5,535 bases of DNA from Clostridiales bacterium (GTDB taxonomy: Bacteria; Bacillota; Clostridia; Oscillospirales; Oscillospiraceae), in NCBI GenBank assembly GCA_004556965.1, contig SFFE01000042.1:1-5535 (forward strand), in the 5' to 3' direction. Below, one piece after another: positions 1 through 4,357 of this stretch. The position numbers were made by a program, and so were the translations under genes. Position 1 is the stretch's first letter; every line of letters begins with the position of its first letter. Under the pieces are notes generated by a model. It was not told the origin of the DNA, searched no databases, and was given only the letters and a program-made list of their open reading frames with translations.

Positions 1-12
1 TCAAATCACTCC

Positions 13-1683
13 TTAGAAATGTCCCATCATACCGGGAATGCCATACATGGGCATAGGACGGATGCACTTAAGGTTAAATTTGACATCGAGAAGGAAATGA
101 GGATAAGACGGAACAGCAACAACACGGCTAATAGGCGGATGATCTTGAATAAATTCATCCGAGAGCGTAGGCAGAGTAGCAAATTTTTGAGAAAGATGCC
201 AAATGTCAAGAGGCTCTTTATAAGTTGAGCGGAATTGACCGGTAATCAAAGAAGGCTTATATCTGTACTCTGCATAGCGTTCTTGATAACCAAATACTTT
301 TTTATCGTCATCATTACCCTGGCAATAAATCTCAATGTTTTCTATAGCCTGTTCACCTAAATGAGCAAAAGACGGCCAGTAGAAATCAAGCACATCAGAG
401 CGCAGCCACATCTTATTTACGCCTTGCTGATAAGTTAAATCGGCACGAACATTAATCAAACCAATAACGTAACCAAATTCCGAGAAAGATTTTGTAAAAG
501 CATGATAACGCTGGGCATTAAGTCCATATGCAGCCAAGTTACCTTGAGGAGTAGTAGAATCAGTAGAGCTAGTCTGAGTAACCGGATTGATATTCATCAT
601 GCTACTATGAGAGCCAAGAAATTCCGGACGTTGCAAACGAGCGTCAGGATTGGTTACACCGAAATGAGCCTGAAGTTTTTCAGTGTAACGAGTACCGCCA
701 CGGGCGTCAATCTCGTAATAGCGTTGAAGCATAAACGCTTGACGAAGACTATTGATAGTTACAGCAGAAAGATTAGACATTTGAGCAGCACCAGTAAGAG
801 AAACTCGTGAAATCTTAACAGGATTAGTAGCTTGTTTACCAGCAACAAAAGTATTAGTCTGATAAAGCTCTTCCATAAAAGAAGTACCATAACCAAGAGC
901 ATGACCGTGATATTCTTTATTACGATCGCCAGCACCAAAATCATAACCAGGACCAGTCAAAGTACCATTAGTAATAGAAAGCTGTCCTGTACCACCTATA
1001 GGCAAATCAACAGCAGGACCTTTTTGTGGCCAAGGCAAAGCACCGGTAAAATAATCGTATCTTTTTCCACGAGGAGCTGGATCATACCAATTTTTTACAC
1101 CGGACGGCAAACCATAATTAGGATTAGAAGTAGATTGTCCCATTGGTTCCAAGACTGTATTAGTTTCACCTTTGCTAACCTTGACAGATTTTTGTAAGTT
1201 CTCATCACGGAACCACTCGTTCCATATAAGCCAATACGAACGGAACGGCAAGCAATTAACAGAAATATTATTAAATGTGCCAGAAGCACAAGCGATACCC
1301 ATATAATCAGGCAACTTGTTAGTCATATCGCCGGTAAGGGATACGGTAGGAACTAAATAGTCGGTAGAATCTTCAGGATTTTCTTGCTCACCACAAAGAT
1401 TAACCCATTTATCATATACTAAACGGGAAGGCACGAAGAAGAAGAAAGACTCAATATAGATGTTATCCATGAAAGGAACAACCGGAGTAGCCAAACGGCA
1501 GAACTCTACAGGATTTAAAGTGAAAGTATCGCCTGGAATAACTTCATCCACGAAATAGGGAATCAGCTGGCCTTCATTAAAAGTAGTTTTGTAAACATGA
1601 CTTCTATCAAAGACAGAGCGGCGAATATTAGCTTGTGGTATCATCGCAAAATGCGACTGATTTACACGAATATTACGAGCCAT
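13..1683 (-). CDS. VP1: Major capsid protein VP1 (phiX174 F-like, gokushovirus)
   Basis: Forms the T=1 icosahedral shell of the virion. The 556-residue length is normal for gokushovirus VP1, longer than phiX174 F. Family motifs are plain: NIRVNQSHFAMIPQANI at the N-terminus (about 4-20), YDYFTGALPWPQKGPAV (209-225), GGTRYTEKLQAHFGV (329-343), DARLQRPEFLG (347-357) and a C-terminus PMYGIPGMMGHF. The Gly/Asn-rich stretch at about 226-290, just after the ALPWPQKG motif, is where gokushovirus capsids carry the variable surface loop that forms threefold protrusions (known for SpV4; inferred here). The ATG is preceded by AAGGAGT (1691-1697) with a 7-nt gap. The TAA stop overlaps the ribosome site of VP2, which begins 12 nt further on across the circle junction, so VP1 and VP2 are co-transcribed and probably coupled. 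Upstream lies a structured 207-bp intergenic region. Confidence 0.98.
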   Translation of the reverse strand: MARNIRVNQSHFAMIPQANIRRSVFDRSHVYKTTFNEGQLIPYFVDEVIPGDTFTLNPVEFCRLATPVVPFMDNIYIESFFFFVPSRLVYDKWVNLCGEQENPEDSTDYLVPTVSLTGDMTNKLPDYMGIACASGTFNNISVNCLPFRSYWLIWNEWFRDENLQKSVKVSKGETNTVLEPMGQSTSNPNYGLPSGVKNWYDPAPRGKRYDYFTGALPWPQKGPAVDLPIGGTGQLSITNGTLTGPGYDFGAGDRNKEYHGHALGYGTSFMEELYQTNTFVAGKQATNPVKISRVSLTGAAQMSNLSAVTINSLRQAFMLQRYYEIDARGGTRYTEKLQAHFGVTNPDARLQRPEFLGSHSSMMNINPVTQTSSTDSTTPQGNLAAYGLNAQRYHAFTKSFSEFGYVIGLINVRADLTYQQGVNKMWLRSDVLDFYWPSFAHLGEQAIENIEIYCQGNDDDKKVFGYQERYAEYRYKPSLITGQFRSTYKEPLDIWHLSQKFATLPTLSDEFIQDHPPISRVVAVPSYPHFLLDVKFNLKCIRPMPMYGIPGMMGHF

Positions 1684-1690
1684 AATATTA

Positions 1691-1697
1691 ACTCCTT
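1691..1697 (-). promoter_or_regulatory. Ribosome binding site of VP1
   Basis: The coding strand reads AAGGAGT, followed by a 7-nt spacer and the VP1 ATG. The same AAGGAGT with 7-nt spacing precedes VP2 and the J-like gene, which supports all three starts. Confidence 0.9.
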
Positions 1698-1712
1698 AAT
1701 TTTATTAAAAGT

Positions 1713-1740
1713 CCAAAAAGCACGAGAACGGCATTTTTGT
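1713..1740 (-). repeat. Leader element, copy upstream of VP1
   Basis: On the coding strand this reads ACAAAAAT, then GC, CGTT, C, TCGTGC, T, TT, T, TTGG. The 28-nt element upstream of VP3 (2358-2385) has the same blocks in the same order. The VP1 copy can also fold: CAAAAA pairs with TTTTTG, GC with GC and CG with CG, leaving two single-T bulges and a TTCT loop. It ends 15 nt before the ribosome site. No function is known to me; a translational or RNA-processing element is inference. Confidence 0.6.
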
Positions 1741-1744
1741 TATC

Positions 1745-1802
1745 AAATCAGAAGGTAATTAAAAATAAATAAAAGGCTTATTTTTGAAGGTTTTTCTGAT
1801 TT
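1745..1802. repeat. Nested AT-rich inverted repeats beside the putative origin
   Basis: The outer arms AAATCAGAA (1745-1753) and TTCTGATTT (1794-1802) are perfect complements. Nested inside are AAAAATAA (1761-1768) and TTATTTTT (1778-1785), also perfect, around a 9-nt loop. The structure starts two bases from the large GC-containing hairpin. It could be an easily melted region next to the origin or a folded leader of the VP1 message. The base composition is very AT-rich, so some pairing is expected by chance. Confidence 0.5.
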
Positions 1803-1804
1803 TG

Positions 1805-1852
1805 TGTCACCTTGACCAGTTACTATCAAGTAGGTAACTGGTCAAGGTGACA
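1805..1852 (-). other. Putative rolling-circle origin hairpin
   Basis: The arms are perfect 19-bp complements (1805-1823 and 1834-1852; the outer end reads TGTCACCTTGACCAGTTAC) around a 10-nt loop. On the coding strand the loop is CTACTTGATA. It contains ACTTGATA, identical to the core of the phiX174 plus-strand origin (CAACTTGATATTAATAAC), where gene A protein cuts between G and A. In a shifted register CTA and TAG also pair, putting CTTGA alone at the apex. No T-run follows on either strand, so it is not a typical intrinsic terminator. The Rep encoded here has the matching HUH and double-tyrosine motifs. CTTGATA alone also occurs at three other minus-strand sites; ACTTGATA is found only in this loop. 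Confidence 0.6.
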
Positions 1853-1890
1853 GGGTTATTATTCTACATAAGTGATAATTAGCTTGTAGT

Positions 1891-2334
1891 TTATTTTTGA
1901 TCTGAATTAGGCTCTCCTGCTACCGGAGTGACAGGTTCTACAGGACTGTCTACAATAGCTTTCTTTTTAAGGCCTAACTCCTCTAGTCTAGCAACAACCT
2001 TTTCGTCAGTAGACGTTAGAGCATCAAGCAGCTGCCTTGGATCATTACCAAATTCAGCACGGACGCTGGAAGGTAAGTCTGCAAATTCTGCGTTGACATT
2101 AGCAACCAGGTTACAAGCAGTTTCATAGTCCGGAAGAAGAGTTGTATCTCCATACTGTAGAGTAGCCGGATCATGTGCGCCAACAGAATCTACAATACCG
2201 GTAGTGTTAAAGTTAGCAATGATGTGATGAATATCACACTCTTCAGCAAAGGTCTGATCAGCGAGAGAAGGCTGCGTAATCTCTACGTACGGTTTTGGCG
2301 GTTGTTCATCATATAACGTATAAAACTTAGCCAT
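1891..2334 (-). CDS. VP3: Internal scaffolding protein VP3 (phiX174 B-like)
   Basis: Assists capsid assembly and is absent from, or only transient in, the mature particle. The 147-residue protein shows the usual gokushovirus VP3 pattern: an N-terminal region with SLADQTFAEECDIHHIIANFNTTG (about 23-46), where the CDI(N/H)xII segment is typical, then a middle part with LPSSVRAEFGNDPRQLLDAL (87-106), a helical charged segment DEKVVARLEELGLKKKA (110-126), and a Pro/Val/Glu-rich disordered tail. The start ATG is preceded by AAGGAGA (about 2344-2350) with a 9-nt gap. It is the first structural gene after the VP5 terminator and has a long structured leader, described separately. VP1 follows after 207 bp. 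Assignment rests on motifs and position; sequence similarity to phiX174 B itself is not expected. Confidence 0.92.
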   Translation of the reverse strand: MAKFYTLYDEQPPKPYVEITQPSLADQTFAEECDIHHIIANFNTTGIVDSVGAHDPATLQYGDTTLLPDYETACNLVANVNAEFADLPSSVRAEFGNDPRQLLDALTSTDEKVVARLEELGLKKKAIVDSPVEPVTPVAGEPNSDQK

Positions 2335-2357
2335 AGCGTATTATCTCCTTTCTTTAC

Positions 2358-2385
2358 CCAACAAGGCACGAATAACGATTTTTGT
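2358..2385 (-). repeat. Leader element, copy upstream of VP3
   Basis: The coding strand reads ACAAAAAT, CGTT, AT, TCGTGC, C, TT, G, TTGG, matching the VP1 leader element apart from small indels and a few substitutions. It ends 7 nt before the AAGGAGA ribosome site region. In this copy the fold is weaker: four ACAA/TTGT pairs and a CG/CG pair around TTATT. Confidence 0.6.
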
Positions 2386-2412
2386 AAGCGTAGGCTTGCG
2401 CCGTGTTACAAA
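2381..2412. repeat. Inverted repeat in the VP3 leader
   Basis: TTTGTAA (2381-2387) and TTACAAA (2406-2412) are perfect 7-bp arms. A GCG/CGC pairing (2388-2390 with 2399-2401) can extend the stem with a bulge. On the coding strand the 3' arm runs into the ACAAAAAT block of the shared leader element, so folding here would sequester part of that element. Confidence 0.45.
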
Positions 2413-2452
2413 GATATGATATGAGCGGAGTGACCGGCAGCTTAGCACAGTC

Positions 2453-2471
2453 ATACCGGCATAGCCGGTAT
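2453..2471. repeat. GC-containing hairpin in the VP3 leader
   Basis: ATACCGGC (2453-2460) and GCCGGTAT (2464-2471) form a perfect 8-bp stem with a 3-nt loop. A second ACCGGCA copy at 2433-2439 offers a competing partner for the GCCGGT arm, so two mutually exclusive hairpins are possible. No T-run follows on either strand, so it is not an intrinsic terminator by itself. Confidence 0.5.
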
Positions 2472-2473
2472 AT

Positions 2474-2513
2474 AAAAACAAAAAAGGCGATCAACATTAC
2501 GCTGAACGCCTTT
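2474..2513 (-). terminator. Intrinsic terminator after VP5
   Basis: On the coding strand AAAGGCG (2513-2507) pairs with CGCCTTT (2489-2483). The stem continues past one T-T mismatch with five more pairs (including a G-U) around a 5-nt loop, and is followed by TTTTTTGTTTTT. This is a good Rho-independent terminator for transcripts from the promoter at 3191-3219. On the plus strand only a short T-run follows, so it is directional. Confidence 0.85.
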
Positions 2514-2518
2514 AATGT

Positions 2519-2577
2519 GTTGTGGTATTACAACTTGCCTTGTTAGCATTATACCACAACAGATAAGAGAAGGCAAG
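2519..2577. repeat. Perfect 10-bp hairpin with possible pseudoknot
   Basis: GTTGTGGTAT (2519-2528) and ATACCACAAC (2551-2560) form a perfect 10-bp stem. The loop segment CTTGCCTT (2534-2541) is the exact complement of AAGGCAAG at 2570-2577. This is the layout of an H-type pseudoknot, with 5-, 9- and 9-nt connectors. On the coding strand the flanking partner is also the -35 box, and one arm covers the -10 box, of a promoter listed separately. Confidence 0.5.
2548..2576 (-). promoter_or_regulatory. Extended -10 promoter immediately upstream of the terminator
   Basis: The coding strand has TTGCCT (2576-2571), a 17-nt spacer, then TATAAT (2553-2548) preceded by TGG, an extended -10 (TGnTATAAT). 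The predicted start is A at about 2541. Transcription would meet the terminator about 60 nt on, giving an RNA of about 65 nt unless it reads through into VP3. The -35 matches consensus at four of six positions; the -10 is perfect. Confidence 0.55.
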
Positions 2578-2590
2578 CAAACGATTACAA

Positions 2591-2872
2591 TTACATTTTA
2601 GCAGTATCAGAAGAAGATGTCAATAATTCAGTGGCAGTAGACAACAGCAAAGTGGGGTTTTGTGGGGAAAACAAACACGTTTTATCGTCAAACTCTCCGA
2701 GATACATCAGAACAAAGTCCTCATGATAGTCATGAATGATATTGGAGCGATCCGGAGTAGACGGCTGATTAACCATGATTTGAAATTGGCGGATAGCCAT
2801 AGCGTTATTCTGCTGAGTAAAGGGTGGGTTCATTAACTCGCCCTTGCGGTCATAAATACAATAAAGTTTCAT
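2591..2872 (-). CDS. VP5: Small non-structural protein VP5
   Basis: This 93-residue protein has the look of the gokushovirus VP5 family: MKLYCIYDRKGELMNPPFTQQNNAMAIRQF at the N-terminus, then PDRSNIIHDYHEDFVLMYLGEFDDKTCLF, and a Ser/Thr-rich tail. VP5 sits between rep and VP3 in this subfamily. It is usually annotated as non-structural and, by position, compared with phiX174 C (the switch to single-strand synthesis); that role is not proven. The ATG overlaps the stop of the upstream 98-residue gene as ATGA, which points to translational coupling. A TGAGGTG ribosome site (2879-2885) lies 6 nt ahead of it. An intrinsic terminator follows within about 80 bp, so the two small genes form their own transcription unit. 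Confidence 0.88.
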   Translation of the reverse strand: MKLYCIYDRKGELMNPPFTQQNNAMAIRQFQIMVNQPSTPDRSNIIHDYHEDFVLMYLGEFDDKTCLFSPQNPTLLLSTATELLTSSSDTAKM

Positions 2873-3165
2873 TTTTTACACCTCATTAACAAAGAAAGAC
2901 GATCATAATCTATAGAACAGGGAGCCGAATTTAATTTTAAAAGAGATAAAATAAAATTTTTACACTCATCACTAACTTCATAATAAAGACCTTTCCAGAG
3001 AAAGGCTTTACCGCAAGATTGGACACGTTTCATATAACCACGGCAACGCCCATAAGTAGAGAAACAAGCCTGACGAAAAAGAATATGATCAATAGCATCA
3101 ATAGTATAAGGTTCAATCGACGAAATACCATCAACAATAGAAGAATAATAGTAATCTTTTAACAT
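2869..3165 (-). CDS. Unrecognised 98-residue Cys-rich basic protein
   Basis: I do not recognise this family. From the chosen ATG it starts MLKDYYYSSIVDGISSIEPY. It has six cysteines (34, 41, 51, 68, 83, 96), a basic centre (GRCRGYMKRVQSCGK, 39-53), and no clear membrane segment or signal peptide. The frame stays open upstream to 3222, but that start would lie within the promoter, ahead of the transcription start. The ATG at 3165 has GAGGT (3173-3177) 7 nt upstream and lies about 19 nt after the predicted start of transcription, so I prefer it. The gene ends in an ATGA overlap with VP5, and both are served by the strongest promoter in the genome, so early, high expression is likely. A metal-binding or nucleic-acid-binding role is only a guess from composition. 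The possibility that it is not translated is small given the promoter, ribosome site and coupling. Confidence 0.8.
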   Translation of the reverse strand: MLKDYYYSSIVDGISSIEPYTIDAIDHILFRQACFSTYGRCRGYMKRVQSCGKAFLWKGLYYEVSDECKNFILSLLKLNSAPCSIDYDRLSLLMRCKK

Positions 3166-3172
3166 ATTGCTT

Positions 3173-3177
3173 ACCTC
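3173..3177 (-). promoter_or_regulatory. Ribosome site fixing the start of the 98-residue gene
   Basis: GAGGT within AGTGAGGTAAG on the coding strand, 7 nt from the ATG at 3165. It lies in the short leader made from the promoter just upstream and rules in favour of this start over the upstream one at 3222. Confidence 0.8.
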
Positions 3178-3190
3178 ACTTTCTATATAT

Positions 3191-3219
3191 ATTATAACAT
3201 GAGAAAAAGCAACTGTCAA
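3191..3219 (-). promoter_or_regulatory. Consensus sigma-70-type promoter with extended -10
   Basis: On the coding strand TTGACA (3219-3214) is followed by exactly 17 nt and TATAAT (3196-3191), with TG one base upstream of the -10 (TGTTATAAT). Both hexamers match consensus fully. The predicted start is A at about 3184, leaving a 19-nt leader before the 98-residue gene. It lies just after the end of rep and drives the two small genes up to the terminator at 2474-2513. Confidence 0.9.
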
Positions 3220-3221
3220 CA

Positions 3222-3248
3222 ACTTTTTGCGACTTTTTAAAACTTTTA
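3222..3248 (-). promoter_or_regulatory. Phased A-tracts upstream of the -35 box (UP-element-like)
   Basis: On the coding strand three A-tracts ending in GT (AAAAGT, AAAAAGT, AAAAAGT) end at 3242, 3232 and 3222, exactly 10 bp apart. They cover about -38 to -64 relative to the predicted start. Such spacing bends DNA and resembles UP elements bound by the RNA polymerase alpha subunit. The farthest tract overlaps the end of rep. Confidence 0.6.
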
Positions 3249-4190
3249 TAAACCTAAATTATCAAAATCACGCTCGAATTGTTCCTGCCTGTGCTTCAGA
3301 ATTTTCTCCCTAGCATCGAGCCTTTTGGTATCAATAATAGAAGCCTTAGCATTTTCAGCCTTTTGATGCTTGTATATACTATACCAAACGGGGTTGCTGC
3401 GCTCGAATAATGTTTGATAATAACGAGGAATCTTATATTTAGCTCCATTAATTGTAACGAAGCCGAGCTTAAAAATATCCTCAGAATAACGGCCGAAATA
3501 GTCTGCTCCTATACCGGGCTTAAGAGAGCTGCCGACAAACTCCGGAGAAATACCTAAAGCATCATACATGACAGCATTTTTGCCGGTCTGTTTTTTAAGA
3601 GAGTATTTGGCAACGTACCGAGCACTCTCAAATGTAACAGCTCCAACAGTATTGTAGCCATAAGGCCAAAGACGCTCCAGCGTGGGAGAGCGAAAGAGGT
3701 TATAGCCAGCTGTCAACGACGAGATTTTACGGACATCGCTAGGAAACCAACCAAAACACAAAATATGATAATGTGGACGAGCATTGAGATCGCCATACTC
3801 ACCGCAACATAAAAAGCGGATCTTAGAATTACCATGATAGTCTAAATAACGGCGAAGCCGTTTAAAAAAAAGCTGCAAATGATAACGATGCAACGAGTGG
3901 TCAGCTGGTAAACAATCGTCATTGTAAGTAAGCGTTATAAAGCAATTATGCAAGTGCAGCTTAGCCTCATGTACGCAGCGTATAGCCCAATCGTTAGCTT
4001 TATCAAGACGGCAGCCTAAACACTGACCGCAGGGAACAACAACAGCATAATTATTAGCTAGCTCACTTTTAGCGATTTCAAGAGATTTACCGGACAGATC
4101 ACGATAAGATAAAAAATTAGACAGCTCATACTTGCCATTAGCATTAGGCACAACAGAGCGTTTTGCGAATAAAGGATGAAGGCAAGTCAT
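3246..4190 (-). CDS. VP4: Replication initiator VP4 (HUH rolling-circle endonuclease)
   Basis: Nicks the viral strand at the origin and stays linked to the 5' end during rolling-circle replication, like phiX174 A. Numbered from an upstream GTG at 4199 (317 residues), it has a Cys cluster CGQCLGC (57-63), FITLTYND (87-94; motif 1), CCGEYGD (131-137), the HUH motif RPHYHILCFG (141-150; His143 and His145) and YVAKY (195-199), with two tyrosines four apart, as in phiX174-type enzymes. I chose the ATG at 4190 (314 residues, MTCLHPLF), which resembles the start of related Reps. Its ribosome site is weak (AGAAAG, about 12 nt away), whereas for the GTG that site would be only 3 nt away. The J-like gene ends 15 nt upstream, so rep is probably translated from the same message, at a modest rate. 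A likely target, the hairpin at 1805-1852, is far from the gene. Confidence 0.95.
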   Translation of the reverse strand: MTCLHPLFAKRSVVPNANGKYELSNFLSYRDLSGKSLEIAKSELANNYAVVVPCGQCLGCRLDKANDWAIRCVHEAKLHLHNCFITLTYNDDCLPADHSLHRYHLQLFFKRLRRYLDYHGNSKIRFLCCGEYGDLNARPHYHILCFGWFPSDVRKISSLTAGYNLFRSPTLERLWPYGYNTVGAVTFESARYVAKYSLKKQTGKNAVMYDALGISPEFVGSSLKPGIGADYFGRYSEDIFKLGFVTINGAKYKIPRYYQTLFERSNPVWYSIYKHQKAENAKASIIDTKRLDAREKILKHRQEQFERDFDNLGL

Positions 4191-4205
4191 AATACACACA
4201 TCTTT

Positions 4206-4319
4206 CTACATGCGAATTCCGCCACGCATATTGCGTGACTTAAGATTTTTAAGCCGTGGGACAGCGTGATTGCGAAAGTTACGGCGAGAACTTCCACGTG
4301 AAATTCTACTTCTTTTCAT
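4206..4319 (-). CDS. J-like DNA-binding protein (VP8), 37 residues
   Basis: A small virion protein that neutralises and tethers the packaged single-stranded DNA, equivalent to phiX174 J. The whole product is 37 residues: it starts MKRSRISRGSSRRNFRNHA and ends KSRNMRGGIRM. It is rich in Arg, Lys and Ser with almost no acidic residue, and the C-terminal MRGGIR(M/L) is typical of gokushovirus J-like proteins. The ATG has a perfect AAGGAGT (4327-4333) 7 nt upstream, which makes it a convincing gene despite its size. It lies between the 89-residue gene (38-nt gap) and rep (15-nt gap). A promoter inside the upstream gene (4520-4548) could drive it together with rep. Confidence 0.93.
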   Translation of the reverse strand: MKRSRISRGSSRRNFRNHAVPRLKNLKSRNMRGGIRM

Positions 4320-4326
4320 TTTTTTT

Positions 4327-4333
4327 ACTCCTT
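4327..4333 (-). promoter_or_regulatory. Ribosome binding site of the J-like gene
   Basis: AAGGAGT on the coding strand, 7 nt before the ATG at 4319. It matches the VP1 and VP2 sites exactly and is the main support for translating such a short gene. Confidence 0.9.
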
Positions 4334-4357
4334 AAGTACAAACCGAGACAAAGGATA

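Larger units (their letters stand above)
1684..1890 (-). other. Structured VP3-VP1 intergenic region
   Basis: This 207-bp stretch holds no gene. From the VP3 side on the coding strand it contains a short AT-rich tail, the perfect 19-bp hairpin (1805-1852), two nested AT-rich inverted repeats (1745-1802), the leader element shared with VP3 (1713-1740) and the VP1 ribosome site AAGGAGT. I found no convincing -35/-10 pair on the minus strand and no T-tract after the large hairpin, so VP1 is probably reached by read-through from upstream, unless a weak promoter or RNA processing is involved. Confidence 0.7.
2335..2590 (-). other. VP5-VP3 intergenic regulatory region
   Basis: This 256-bp stretch has no credible gene. 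In order on the coding strand it carries an extended -10 promoter (2548-2576) lying in a palindrome, an intrinsic terminator (2474-2513), a short GC hairpin (2453-2471), a 7-bp stem (2381-2412), the leader element shared with VP1 (2358-2385) and the VP3 ribosome site. The density of structure suggests a control point between the early small genes and the capsid genes. Some of the hairpins could instead serve complementary-strand priming on the single-stranded genome. Confidence 0.7.

Noticed and set aside
502..1197. Two plus-strand open frames of 102 and 121 codons opposite VP1.
   Set aside because: They are shadows of the capsid gene: Ser/Thr/Ile/Arg-rich, no ribosome sites, no recognisable motif.
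1095..1289. Minus-strand frame of 64 codons within VP1 in another frame.
   Set aside because: No ribosome site and low-complexity translation; overlapping genes like those of phiX174 are not typical for gokushoviruses and nothing here supports one.
1714..1740. Nine-codon frame starting ATG CCG in the VP1 leader.
   Set aside because: No Shine-Dalgarno upstream and the ATG is absent from the matching VP3 leader element.
1805..1852. Large hairpin as an intrinsic terminator after VP3.
   Set aside because: No T-tract follows on either strand; the origin reading explains the loop sequence better. Some termination activity cannot be excluded.
3166..3222. An upstream start for the 98-residue gene, adding 19 residues (MLTVAFSHVIIYIESEVSN).
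   Set aside because: The added codons span the -35 and -10 boxes of a consensus promoter and precede the predicted transcription start; the ATG at 3165 has a well-placed ribosome site.
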